64,000 bases of DNA from Anaerococcus pacaensis 9403502 (lineage in GTDB: Bacteria > Bacillota > Clostridia > Tissierellales > Peptoniphilaceae). The DNA lies in assembly GCA_000308255.3 (NCBI GenBank), contig HG326663.1:555826-619825 (forward strand), written 5' to 3'. The notes beneath the pieces are model-generated. The model had not been told where the DNA came from. It ran no database searches and saw only the letters and a list, made by a program, of their open reading frames with translations. A program made the translations under genes and the position numbers. Shown here one piece after another: positions 35,574 to 43,696 of this stretch. The first letter of the stretch is position 1. The number at the start of each line of letters is the position of its first letter.

Positions 35574-35625
35574 GTACCATAAATAGTGTAAGAAAGAAAG
35601 TGATTTCTATCTTGCACTATTTTTG

Positions 35626-35790
35626 TATAATGAAGAAGTAGTATGACGAGGTTCTTTTAGGGTTAAAATATCCGTCATAAAAACTGTCATCTACCTCTTC
35701 ATTATTCATATTCGGTTAAGCAGGTTGGGCAAAACGTCCGTGTCACGAGCTAAAATGAGTGTAATGGTGCAGGTAGGAACTACAAATTAA
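35626..35790 (+). ncRNA. Candidate IS110 bridge RNA in the left non-coding end
   Basis: A TATAAT box at 35626-35631 is followed by a strong stem (GAAGAAGTAG 35632-35641 with CTACCTCTTC 35691-35700, one mismatch) enclosing TATGACG/CGTCATA (35642-35648/35673-35679). A second structured part continues to about 35790. In IS621-type IS110 elements the non-coding left end encodes a bridge RNA of about this length that pairs with target and donor DNA. Its -35 box can come from the right end after circularisation; TTGACT at 37143-37148 would fit. The guide loops have not been proven. Confidence 0.5.
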
Positions 35791-35808
35791 AAGAAAGAAG
35801 TTAAAAAA

Positions 35809-37032
35809 ATGATATCCATAGGAATAGATATATCAAAAGAAAAGTTTACAGCCTGTGCACTAGAACAAGGTAACAAAATCATTTGGAAGCCTTTTGATGT
35901 TCATCTTAGCAGAACAAAAGTAGAAGAATTTTTAAATAAACTAGATTCATTAAACGAAGAAGTCAAGATAATCATGGAAGCAACAGGTAAATACCACCTT
36001 CCAATCCTCTATGAATTAAAAGACAAAGGATACTTTGTAACTGTTGTAAATCCTTTAAAAATGAAACAGTTTTGTCGAGTACTCAACTTTAGAAAATCTA
36101 AAAATGATAATATAGATGCTATACAAATAGCCGAATATGGCTTGATGTACTGGAAAGAATTACAAGAATACAAAGTAGATTCAGAAAGTTTCATAGCCCT
36201 AAAAGAATTAAACAGATCCTATCAGCACTATATGGACTTAAGAATCAATCAAATGAACTTCATAGACCAAATAGTTAATCAAACATTTCCAGGAATAAAA
36301 AAATTAATTCCACACGCTTCAGGAGACTTTTCAAAAGATAAACTATTAGATTTCTTAGAAATATGGTGGCATAAAAATCTAGTATTAGAAAAACCAGAAG
36401 ATAAATTCATAGAAGAATTTAAAAACTGGGCAAAAGAAAAGAGATACCATCCTAATGCTGATAAAGCTAAATCCATATACAAGCTCGCAGAGGAAAGTAT
36501 CTCAACTCAACCTTCTAATAGCTCATATATAAAGACTAGCATACAAGAAGGAATAGAATTGATAAAACATATAAATCAAATTCTACATACTATTTTATCA
36601 CAAATGCTAGAAATTGCCGAGCCCTTAGAAGAATATCAAGAAGCGAAGAAATTCTCAGGAATATCAGATAAATTAGCAGTACAAATCACAGCAGAACTTG
36701 GAGACTTATCAAAATTTAAAAATAAAAAAAGTTTAATATCCTTTGTTGGTATAGATTCACCACCATATGAGTCAGGGAATTTTAAAGCAGATCAGAGAAA
36801 AATAACAAAAAGAGGCAATGCAATACTAAGAAAACTAGGTTATCAAGCTATGAAATGCATGATGAGCGCTAAAGATCCTGAAAATGATATATATCTGTAT
36901 ATGGTAAAAAAAGAAAAAGAAGGAAAAGCAAAAAAAGTATGTAAATTTGCAGGACTAAATAAATTCTTAAGAATCTACTATGCAAAAGTAATGGTATCAA
37001 AACAAGAAAAGAAGGTGCTAAAAGTAGCCTAG
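35809..37032 (+). CDS. IS110-family transposase (DEDD recombinase)
   Basis: A 407-residue transposase. The N-terminal DEDD RuvC-like domain begins with GIDISKEKFTACAL, has EATGKYHLPILYEL and a KNDNIDAIQIAEYG stretch with the acidic residues. The C-terminal Tnp_20 domain has SGISDKLAVQITAELGDL and RKITKRGNAILRKLGYQAM with the serine-containing ESGNF segment. The reading frame is intact, so the element may be active. The ribosome binding site is weak (AGAAAGAAG), common for transposases. Confidence 0.92.
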   Translation: MISIGIDISKEKFTACALEQGNKIIWKPFDVHLSRTKVEEFLNKLDSLNEEVKIIMEATGKYHLPILYELKDKGYFVTVVNPLKMKQFCRVLNFRKSKNDNIDAIQIAEYGLMYWKELQEYKVDSESFIALKELNRSYQHYMDLRINQMNFIDQIVNQTFPGIKKLIPHASGDFSKDKLLDFLEIWWHKNLVLEKPEDKFIEEFKNWAKEKRYHPNADKAKSIYKLAEESISTQPSNSSYIKTSIQEGIELIKHINQILHTILSQMLEIAEPLEEYQEAKKFSGISDKLAVQITAELGDLSKFKNKKSLISFVGIDSPPYESGNFKADQRKITKRGNAILRKLGYQAMKCMMSAKDPENDIYLYMVKKEKEGKAKKVCKFAGLNKFLRIYYAKVMVSKQEKKVLKVA

Positions 37033-37052
37033 AATTAAGAATACAATAGTCA

Positions 37053-37080
37053 AAACAAGCCGATTGTAACCGGCTTGTTT
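37053..37080 (+). terminator. Hairpin after the IS110 transposase
   Basis: CAAGCCG/CGGCTTG stem with an eight-base loop, followed by TTTGTTG. A terminator or part of the right end. Confidence 0.55.
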
Positions 37081-37163
37081 GTTGTACTCAAATTTAAACT
37101 TTAAATAACAAGAAAAAAAGTAAATTAAATTGGCTTTTCTACTTGACTTTTGTTAGCAGGTTT

Positions 37164-38393
37164 TTATGCAATTTTTCCTTTTCTGCGAAGTCTATTGCTG
37201 TTAATAATTGCCGCTGTCGCATCGCCTGTAATATTTACTACAGTACGACCCATATCAAATATTCTATCGATTCCAGCTACAAGAGCAATACCCTCTACTG
37301 GTAGGCCAACAGATTGGAGTACCATGGCAAGCATGATCATACCAGAGCCTGGTACACCGGCTGTACCAATTGATGCAAGAGTTGAAATAAGTACAATTGT
37401 AAGCATTTGGCCAAGGGTTAAGTTTATCCCGTAGCAGCTAGCTATAAATACTGCACATACCCCTTGGTAAATAGCTGTTCCATCCATGTTGATAGTAGCT
37501 CCAAGTGGCAATACAAAGGCTGCTACATCAGGGTCAGCCCCTAGTTCTTCGCAGCTTTTAAGGTTGATAGGTAGAGTGCCCATTGACGATGCAGAGGAGA
37601 ATCCAAAGATCATCGCTGGTGCCATGCCCTTGAAAAATTCTATTGGGCTAAGGCCACCCATGGTTCTAATAGTAGTAGAATATACAACTAGGATGTGAAC
37701 TGCATAGGCAAGGTATGCTACAAGTAGGACTGATGCAAGTGAACCAATTATCATCGGCCCATTTTCAGCTATAACTGGGGCTAGTAAGCAAAATACCCCG
37801 ATTGGTGATAGCTTTAAGATTAGCTCCATGGCCTTCATAAAGATATCGTTGATAGTTTCTATCGCAGAGATAGCTTTTGCTTGTTTGGCTGGTTCTATAA
37901 GAAGTATTGCAAAGCCAATAATCAGACTCATCACAATGACTTGAAGCATATTGGCATCAACTATTGGGGCAAGGAAGTTTGATGGGAAAATATTTACCAG
38001 TGTATCCATCATAGATACCTCTGCACTTATCTCATAGTTTAGGTCGATAGTAGATAATACCGGGAAAAATCCCTTGGCAAGATTTGCAAATAGCAAACCA
38101 ATTCCAATCGCACATGCTGTTGTGAGGAAATAGTAAAGGACAGTAAAGCCTCCCACTTCTCCAACCTTCTTGATATCCTTCATCGAAATAATTCCGCCCA
38201 TTATGGAAAATAGGACTATAGGTACGACGATAAACTTAAGTAAATTTAGGAATATATTACCAAAAGGTCTAATATATGTATTTAAAAATGCTGCTTGATT
38301 CCTAAATATCAAACCAACTACAATTGCAGCTATTAGGGCTATAAAAATATTACGAGCCAGAGTTGATTTTTTAACTACTTTTTTCTCTGTCAT
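37164..38393 (-). CDS. Dicarboxylate/amino acid:cation symporter (DAACS family)
   Basis: A 409-residue glutamate-transporter-fold symporter with eight membrane segments and two re-entrant loops. FGFSSASSMGTLPINLK is the serine-rich HP1 tip and VLPLGATINMDGTAIYQG the substrate- and sodium-binding TM7 motif, with GVPGSGMIML in HP2. Imports glutamate, aspartate, serine or dicarboxylates. The stop codon sits next to the inferred IS110 right end, but the C-terminus looks complete. RBS AAGGAGG; promoter at 38423-38451. Confidence 0.9.
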   Translation of the reverse strand: MTEKKVVKKSTLARNIFIALIAAIVVGLIFRNQAAFLNTYIRPFGNIFLNLLKFIVVPIVLFSIMGGIISMKDIKKVGEVGGFTVLYYFLTTACAIGIGLLFANLAKGFFPVLSTIDLNYEISAEVSMMDTLVNIFPSNFLAPIVDANMLQVIVMSLIIGFAILLIEPAKQAKAISAIETINDIFMKAMELILKLSPIGVFCLLAPVIAENGPMIIGSLASVLLVAYLAYAVHILVVYSTTIRTMGGLSPIEFFKGMAPAMIFGFSSASSMGTLPINLKSCEELGADPDVAAFVLPLGATINMDGTAIYQGVCAVFIASCYGINLTLGQMLTIVLISTLASIGTAGVPGSGMIMLAMVLQSVGLPVEGIALVAGIDRIFDMGRTVVNITGDATAAIINSNRLRRKGKIA

Positions 38394-38422
38394 AGGACCT
38401 CCTTATTCATATAATTTTATGT

Positions 38423-38451
38423 ATTTTATACCTTTTTAGATAATTTGTAAA
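38423..38451 (-). promoter_or_regulatory. Promoter of the dicarboxylate symporter
   Basis: TTTACA and TAAAAT on the minus strand with 17-base spacing, about 30 bases before the start. Confidence 0.5.
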
Positions 38452-38468
38452 GTATTTAATGAGAAAAT

Positions 38469-38497
38469 TTGACAAATATTTTTCTATGTTATAAAAT
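38469..38497 (+). promoter_or_regulatory. Promoter of uraA
   Basis: TTGACA and TAAAAT with 17-base spacing, 32 bases before the start. No PyrR-type attenuator is visible in the short leader. Confidence 0.6.
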
Positions 38498-38529
38498 ATC
38501 GAAGATTTGAAGTAAATTAAGGAGGTCTT

Positions 38530-39795
38530 ATGGACAAGAAAAGAATCTATGGTGTATCTGATGATGTGCCTGCAAAACTTCTGATACCTTTGGGCTTACA
38601 ACACACCTTTGCCATGTTTGGGGCAAGTGTGCTCGTGCCTATTTTATTTGGAATCAATCCTGGCATCGTGCTTTTGATGAATGGGATTGGGACACTTTTA
38701 TTTATACTTATCACCAAGGGCAAGGCTCCAGCCTATCTTGGGTCAAGCTTCGCCTTCCTAGCACCAGGCATTGCCATTATTGAAAGCCAGGGCTTTGAGT
38801 ATGCCCAAGGGGCCTTTGTAGTCGTAGGTATTCTTGGCTGCCTATTATCATATATTATCTACCGCAAAGGAACTGCTTGGATTGATATAGTATTACCTCC
38901 AGCTGCGATGGGTGCAGTCGTTGCCCTCATTGGTTTTGAACTTGCTGGCAATACTGTGACAGGCGGATCTATTGGGGCAAATCTTATGACTGATACTGCT
39001 ACTAGTGCTGACTGGATTGTGTTTTTAGTGACCCTTATGACTGCCTTTGTTGGATCTATTGTATTTAAGGGATTCTTATCTACTATTCCAATCCTAATTG
39101 CAATTATTGTAGGCTATATAGTTGCTATATTTTTTAAGCAAGTAGACTTTACACCAGTACTAGAAGCGAGCCTCTTCACACTACCAGACTTTCACATGGC
39201 TAAGTTCTCAGCTGAGGCAATATTTGCTATGCTACCGGTAATACTCGTAATAGCAGCTGAGCACATCAGCCACCAAGTAGTTACCAGCAATATCGTAGGC
39301 ACAGACCTCTTAGAAGACCCAGGCCTCCATCGTTCAATATTTGCAGATAACTTCTCCACAGCTATCTCAGGCCTAATAGGTGGTGTACCAACTACCACTT
39401 ATGGGGAAAATATAGGTGTAATGGCTATCACAGGAGTGTATTCAGTAAAAGTAATCGCCACAGCCGCTGTTATCTCAATCCTCATGGCCTTTATAGGACC
39501 TCTATCTGCCCTCATATCAACCATCCCAGGCAATGTTATCGGTGGTGTTACCTTCTTGCTTTACGGGATGATCGGTATAAGTGGGATAAGACTTTTAGTT
39601 GACCAAAGGGTAGACTATTCAAAATCAGACAATCTCATCCTCACTAGTGTTGTCTTTATAGCAGGCCTATCAGGCCTATCAATTGGCTTTGGCTCTATCG
39701 AGCTATCAGGCATGGTACTTTCATCAGTAGTTGCTGTTATCCTATCATTACTCGTATATCTGATTAAAAAAGCCGGTTGGTCAAACTTAGAATAA
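38530..39795 (+). CDS. uraA: Uracil/xanthine permease
   Basis: A 421-residue NCS2-family nucleobase:cation symporter. LQHTFAMFGASVLVPILFG starts TM1, VILVIAAEHISHQVVTSN carries the conserved glutamate/histidine motif, and GVPTTTYGENIGVMAITGVY is the QN-equivalent substrate loop typical of uracil permeases. Divergent from the dicarboxylate symporter. Confidence 0.92.
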   Translation: MDKKRIYGVSDDVPAKLLIPLGLQHTFAMFGASVLVPILFGINPGIVLLMNGIGTLLFILITKGKAPAYLGSSFAFLAPGIAIIESQGFEYAQGAFVVVGILGCLLSYIIYRKGTAWIDIVLPPAAMGAVVALIGFELAGNTVTGGSIGANLMTDTATSADWIVFLVTLMTAFVGSIVFKGFLSTIPILIAIIVGYIVAIFFKQVDFTPVLEASLFTLPDFHMAKFSAEAIFAMLPVILVIAAEHISHQVVTSNIVGTDLLEDPGLHRSIFADNFSTAISGLIGGVPTTTYGENIGVMAITGVYSVKVIATAAVISILMAFIGPLSALISTIPGNVIGGVTFLLYGMIGISGIRLLVDQRVDYSKSDNLILTSVVFIAGLSGLSIGFGSIELSGMVLSSVVAVILSLLVYLIKKAGWSNLE

Positions 39796-39799
39796 ACAA

Positions 39800-39831
39800 A
39801 AACCTAGCAATATCTTAGCTAGGTTCTTTTT
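39800..39831. terminator. Terminator between uraA and CPBP protease 1
   Basis: AACCTAGC/GCTAGGTT stem with a nine-base loop and a T run; A-rich on the other side, so likely bidirectional. Confidence 0.75.
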
Positions 39832-40783
39832 CTATGACCACAGTTTCTGTATGCGTATGGCCTAAACTATCATTTTTTTCTTTGGCTTTTTTGATTAAAT
39901 AAATCACCACTAGCCCTTCTACTAGGGTACAAATGAGCCCACCTTCTATACCAAATTCTCCACCTGTCATTAGGGGATTAGTGAGAAGAGTGCTTTTAAA
40001 TAATGTGCTATTTGAAACTCCTGTCCCAGATACGCTTATACCAAAGATATTACCTTGGGCAAAGTTCCAAAAACTGTGGACTGCCGCTGGGAGGAAAATG
40101 TCATCTGATACATAAAAGAGGAGTGAGAATAATATTCCAACTAAGAAAATATTAATTGCTGGCAATATGCCAAAGGCATTATTTGGTAGGTGCAAGAGTG
40201 AAAATATCAATGAGTTTAGGATAATCCCAGCCATGACACTGTATTTAGCTGCAAAATAATTCATCAACACAGATCTTGCTACTAATTCTTCCTCAAAGCC
40301 CTGGAGCATCCAGCCTATAATTATAAGTATGAACAATAATGGAGAAACATTTGAAATATTATTATTGATTTCAATCACTCCCATGACTTTAAGTATCAAA
40401 ACCACAGCCACTATCATAAGTGTGCCTATTAAGGCTCCTTTTAGGTAGTTTTTTAATTTATCGCTAGATGTAAGCCCCAATGATTCATTGTCTCTTTTTT
40501 GGAAGGTCCTAGCAAATATATATACTGATATCGAAACGAGGGCGGTCAGAAATAAGCTGCCTATCCTCTGATAATCAGGGTCGATTCCAGTGATATATTC
40601 CATCATCACTTGTGGATTGCCAGCTATTTCTGGGTTAGTTATGGCAATGAATATCCCATAGCCTATCCCCACTATCAGCATCGGTATCTGCATGAATACA
40701 AATAGCAAGACCACCGTAGCAAAGGGATTTCGATCTCTCATAGATTGCCTGGTCTTCTTTATAGTATAATTTTCCTTAAGCAT
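39815..40783 (-). CDS. CPBP-family intramembrane metalloprotease (tandem copy 1)
   Basis: A 322-residue membrane protein with about eight helices. Motif 1 is GFEEELVARSVLMNYF (EExxxR), motif 2 FSLLHLPNNAFG (FxxxH) and motif 3 AAVHSFWNFAQGNIFG. These are the CAAX-protease/CPBP catalytic motifs. It is a close paralogue of the next gene and shares the unusual C-terminal GGEFGIEGGLICTLVEG segment. A charged tail ends in HTHTETVVIEKEPS. Confidence 0.82.
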   Translation of the reverse strand: MLKENYTIKKTRQSMRDRNPFATVVLLFVFMQIPMLIVGIGYGIFIAITNPEIAGNPQVMMEYITGIDPDYQRIGSLFLTALVSISVYIFARTFQKRDNESLGLTSSDKLKNYLKGALIGTLMIVAVVLILKVMGVIEINNNISNVSPLLFILIIIGWMLQGFEEELVARSVLMNYFAAKYSVMAGIILNSLIFSLLHLPNNAFGILPAINIFLVGILFSLLFYVSDDIFLPAAVHSFWNFAQGNIFGISVSGTGVSNSTLFKSTLLTNPLMTGGEFGIEGGLICTLVEGLVVIYLIKKAKEKNDSLGHTHTETVVIEKEPS

Positions 40784-40854
40784 GATATCTCCTTTATAAT
40801 TTTGTTAAATTATTACCCATATTTTCAAAGTAAATCTATCACGCCAAATTTATT

Positions 40855-40888
40855 CAAAAAAAATAACACGAACTTTCATCCGTGTTAG
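40855..40888 (-). terminator. Terminator after CPBP protease 2
   Basis: Minus-strand stem AACACG/CGTGTT with a ten-base loop and a long T run. Confidence 0.7.
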
Positions 40889-40892
40889 TTAA

Positions 40893-41813
40893 CTATTGCT
40901 CATCTAGCTTATATTTCTCACTCAAAGTCTTTGATAACAACACAACTACTACAAAAAATACTAGTGTGACCACAAGCCCACCTTCTATACCAAAATCTCC
41001 TCCAGTTAGAAGTGGACTTCCAAAAAAACTTGATTTCATTGCAGTATTTTCTATCAAAAATTCTCCACTTACTCTCATACCAAAGATATTAGCCTGAGCA
41101 AAGTTCCACATGCTGTGGGCTGCAGCTGAGATAAATATGTCATCAGCTATATAAAAAATAATTGAAAATATAATTCCCATTAAATAGATATTTATAAAAG
41201 GAATGAGGCTATAACCAGCATTGCCTATATGTAAAATGGTAAAAATAACACTATTGGCGAGGATTCCGACCATGACATCATTTTTTGCTGCAAAAAAATT
41301 CATTATGATAGACCTACAGACAAGCTCTTCCTCAAAGCCTTGCAAGATCCAGCCCATGACAAAAAGTATAAAATAAGGTCCTGATACACTTGCTAGATTG
41401 TTTGTGATTTCCACTAAGCCAAAGGCTCTTAGGATAATGAGGCACACCATAAATAGGGCATAGCCAAAACATAGGCCTTTAAAATAATTTTTCAATCTAT
41501 TAGGATTGCTAAGGCCAAGCGATGTATTGTTCCTCTTTTGATAGTACCTTGCAAAAAGATAAGACGCTATACTTACAAGTATTGTAAAATAGAGATTAAA
41601 CAACAATACATTATCAGATACAAAGACCATTTCTAAGCGAGCTGCATCAATAGACCCAGCCCCCAACTTTAGAAAAAAATATGGCAGCACAACTAGGCCA
41701 ACTATTAAGCCTGGCACTTGCATGATTAAAAACAAAATAACTACTGTAAGAACAGAACTAACTGGCTTTAAACTTGCCTTAGTCGCCCTTATCGACTGGT
41801 TATCCTTAAGCAT
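40893..41813 (-). CDS. CPBP-family intramembrane metalloprotease (tandem copy 2)
   Basis: A 306-residue paralogue of the preceding gene, with GFEEELVCRSIIMNFF, FTILHIGNAGYS and AAAHSMWNFAQANIFG. Identity with copy 1 is obvious throughout, including the MLK(E/D)N start and the GGDFGIEGGLV end. Tandem duplication followed by divergence. Substrates unknown; in some Firmicutes such genes protect against bacteriocins. Confidence 0.82.
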   Translation of the reverse strand: MLKDNQSIRATKASLKPVSSVLTVVILFLIMQVPGLIVGLVVLPYFFLKLGAGSIDAARLEMVFVSDNVLLFNLYFTILVSIASYLFARYYQKRNNTSLGLSNPNRLKNYFKGLCFGYALFMVCLIILRAFGLVEITNNLASVSGPYFILFVMGWILQGFEEELVCRSIIMNFFAAKNDVMVGILANSVIFTILHIGNAGYSLIPFINIYLMGIIFSIIFYIADDIFISAAAHSMWNFAQANIFGMRVSGEFLIENTAMKSSFFGSPLLTGGDFGIEGGLVVTLVFFVVVVLLSKTLSEKYKLDEQ

Positions 41814-41828
41814 CTCATCTCCTTATGT

Positions 41829-41858
41829 AGAAAAAACACGGCTAGAATAGGCCGTGCT
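41829..41858 (-). terminator. Terminator after the single-pass membrane protein gene
   Basis: Minus-strand stem AGCACGGC/GCCGTGTT with an eight-base loop and a T run; it overlaps the stop codon of the gene. Confidence 0.75.
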
Positions 41859-42468
41859 AGTTATTTGTAGTTGGAGCATCAAGCTCATCAGCATAATCCA
41901 GGGCTCCACCTAGGATTGCGTTGATAAAGTCTCTTGATTCATATATCCTATATCCACTAAACTTACGCTCTAGGTATAGGTCTGCCTCATAGATATTGCG
42001 CTCTTGATTTGGGTCAGACAAGGCTGCCATGTAGTCTGTGTGGGTCTTATCATCTGATTCATCATCTGGAATCTTATCAAAGACATCTACATAATTCACA
42101 TTAGCCACCTCTACACGCACTTCCTTGCCACGCGATGACTTCGTCGATTCTATCACATTGATTTCTAGATTTGAAAAATTATTCTTATAAAAGTCATCCT
42201 GCTTAGTAGTATCTTCAGAGTAAGACTTCTTTAACACATCTAGTATGATAGGAAGCCTATCAGTATTAGCCTTCAGGTAGTCCACATCGTAGTCACAAAG
42301 GGCCTCTTCTAGACGCTTGATATTCCTATCGACATTTGACTGATACATCTCATAAATCCCAAGGGGAATCCCGATTATTAGTGCCGCCATTATTACATAG
42401 GGCAATATATATACACGCCTGCGTTTAGGCGGGGTATGTCTTGTTGCTTTTTTTGCTCTTTTTGCCAT
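41857..42468 (-). CDS. Single-pass membrane protein of unknown function
   Basis: A 203-residue protein with a very basic N-terminus (about 18 residues, many Lys/Arg), one membrane helix (about 22-44) and an extracellular domain of about 155 residues. The outside part has regular alpha/beta content (RLEEALCDYDVDYLKANTD, then INVIESTKSSRGKEVRVEV) reminiscent of NTF2-like or DUF4878 folds, but no family is recognised. It ends TTNN without an anchor motif. Divergent from the following membrane protein gene. Confidence 0.6.
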   Translation of the reverse strand: MAKRAKKATRHTPPKRRRVYILPYVIMAALIIGIPLGIYEMYQSNVDRNIKRLEEALCDYDVDYLKANTDRLPIILDVLKKSYSEDTTKQDDFYKNNFSNLEINVIESTKSSRGKEVRVEVANVNYVDVFDKIPDDESDDKTHTDYMAALSDPNQERNIYEADLYLERKFSGYRIYESRDFINAILGGALDYADELDAPTTNN

Positions 42469-42536
42469 AATATCCTCTTAATTTTATATTATACCATGAG
42501 TTAGCAAAATATATGAAATAGTGATATTATAAGGAT

Positions 42537-43388
42537 ATGAAAAAAATTAACTTCGCAGATACTCTGGCACTTATTTTGCTCATCCTGCAAATATTTGCCC
42601 CATATCTCAATAACTTAGTAAATCCAAATATCCTAATAATGCTGATCAATTGCTATATCATAGGCTACATCTCATACATCATAAGCTTCACCGACAGTAA
42701 AAAAGTAGCACTGATGGCCCTGCCGCTTGTTATATATACAGCCTTTATAATATTTTTCACTAGAGGCTTCAAAATCCCAAGCCCAAATGCGGCAATTGCT
42801 GATATCACAAACATCCTAAGTAATATCTTCGATGTCATGTTTGTAAGCTTTGTATTTTTCATAATAGAGCAAGTCGCCAACAAAATAGCAGGAGGCAAAT
42901 TTACAGTAGCCCTAGCTATCCTAGGCCTAATCCTATATCTCATCATGCAAAATACAAATATATTGCCTTTTGACATCTACTACAAAGACCTCTTCGTATA
43001 CTTTAGCTTCTATGTCATGGCAGCCAAAATCAAACCAGCAGTAACGATAAACAAACTCCTATATCCACTAGCCATTTTGCTACTAATAGGAGAAATCATA
43101 GCCTACGCCTACTACAAAATCTACCCAGGCATATATTTTGCACTTTACCTAATCACATACGTAGTCCTAAAAGATATGGCAAACATAGAGGGAATAAACC
43201 GCCAAAGATACCTAACATTCGCCTACCTATATCCATATTGGGTAATACTAGTAGTCTTAAATGAGTACATCAAGGCAAGCCCGCTGGTGGTAAATACAAT
43301 GGCGGTATTGGTGACTTATGTGCTAAGTGAATTGGTGTATAGGTTAAGGCTTAAGGTGATTGATTATCTTTATGTTGGGGTGCATTAG
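42537..43388 (+). CDS. Multi-pass membrane protein of unknown function
   Basis: A 283-residue protein with about eight hydrophobic helices and short loops, and no recognised motif. The start is assigned to the ATG right after ATAAGGAT. It is divergent from the single-pass membrane protein gene and immediately precedes the type I toxin locus. It could be a transporter-like or sensor-like membrane protein. No function is proposed. Confidence 0.55.
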   Translation: MKKINFADTLALILLILQIFAPYLNNLVNPNILIMLINCYIIGYISYIISFTDSKKVALMALPLVIYTAFIIFFTRGFKIPSPNAAIADITNILSNIFDVMFVSFVFFIIEQVANKIAGGKFTVALAILGLILYLIMQNTNILPFDIYYKDLFVYFSFYVMAAKIKPAVTINKLLYPLAILLLIGEIIAYAYYKIYPGIYFALYLITYVVLKDMANIEGINRQRYLTFAYLYPYWVILVVLNEYIKASPLVVNTMAVLVTYVLSELVYRLRLKVIDYLYVGVH

Positions 43389-43390
43389 TA

Positions 43391-43399
43391 TGCTATAAT
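43391..43399 (+). promoter_or_regulatory. Extended -10 promoter of the toxin mRNA
   Basis: TGCTATAAT, an extended -10 element without a good -35. Transcription would begin near 43406, at the start of the structured leader. Confidence 0.55.
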
Positions 43400-43415
43400 A
43401 AAAGTGCCTCTCACT

Positions 43416-43425
43416 TAAGAGGTGG
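43416..43425 (+). repeat. Direct repeat A, copy 1 (type I locus)
   Basis: TAAGAGGTGG, repeated at 43629-43638. One copy lies in the toxin leader and the other in the template of the antisense RNA, giving a pairing site. Confidence 0.75.
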
Positions 43426-43444
43426 AAGGCGGTGAGACATATAA

Positions 43445-43540
43445 ATGTCCAAATTCATGTTGGAAAATTTAGTTTTTCCCTTGCTAATTGGTTTAGTATT
43501 GCTCTTAATAGAGTTTCATATCCAAAAGAAAAGCAAGTAA
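43445..43540 (+). CDS. Fst-like type I toxin peptide (31 aa)
   Basis: A small peptide with a hydrophobic helix and a basic tail: about ten polar N-terminal residues, the core LVFPLLIGLVLLLIEF and the tail HIQKKSK. This matches the Fst/TxpA-like membrane toxins of type I systems (proline-containing helix, cationic end). The leader (43401-43444) folds: CTCAC pairs with GTGAG and would hide the GGTGAG ribosome binding site. Repeat B (TGTCCAAATTCAT) covers the start codon and is repeated at 43593-43605 in the antisense RNA. A second in-frame ATG is at 43457. Confidence 0.7.
   Translation: MSKFMLENLVFPLLIGLVLLLIEFHIQKKSK
43446..43458 (+). repeat. Direct repeat B, copy 1 (type I locus)
   Basis: TGTCCAAATTCAT overlapping the toxin start codon, repeated at 43593-43605. 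Antisense pairing here would block translation. Confidence 0.75.
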
Positions 43541-43542
43541 AT

Positions 43543-43577
43543 AAAAAAGACAGTAGTTCCGAGCTACTGTCTTTTTT
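43543..43577. terminator. Bidirectional terminator shared by toxin mRNA and antisense RNA
   Basis: AAAAAAGACAGTAG/CTACTGTCTTTTTT with a seven-base loop. Both converging transcripts end in this stem, so they share a complementary stem-loop that can nucleate pairing. Confidence 0.85.
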
Positions 43578-43646
43578 GTGAGCATATTACTCTGTCCAAA
43601 TTCATATCCTTGTCTCCAAGGGCTTTGATAAGAGGTGGCTTCTCTT
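43545..43646 (-). ncRNA. Antisense RNA antitoxin (RNA II-like)
   Basis: A predicted minus-strand RNA of about 100 nt from the promoter at 43653-43681 to the shared terminator. It contains the complements of repeats A (43629-43638) and B (43593-43605) plus the terminator stem, and so can pair with the toxin mRNA at three places, as in the par locus of pAD1. There is no ORF in it. Confidence 0.65.
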
Positions 43647-43652
43647 GGTATT

Positions 43653-43681
43653 ATTATAGTTCAATTATCTTCTACTTTCAA
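43653..43681 (-). promoter_or_regulatory. Strong promoter of the antisense RNA
   Basis: TTGAAA and TATAAT on the minus strand with exact 17-base spacing, stronger than the toxin promoter, as expected for an unstable antitoxin RNA. Confidence 0.7.
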
Positions 43682-43696
43682 TTGCATAATTTCAAT

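Larger units (their letters stand above)
35580..37163 (+). mobile_element. IS110-family insertion sequence (ends approximate)
   Basis: The element carries one transposase gene and non-coding ends. IS110 elements lack terminal inverted repeats, so the exact boundaries cannot be read from a single copy. The left end begins near the 13-base hairpin at 35580-35623. The right end is taken near 37150-37163, just before the dicarboxylate symporter stop codon. Confidence 0.7.
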
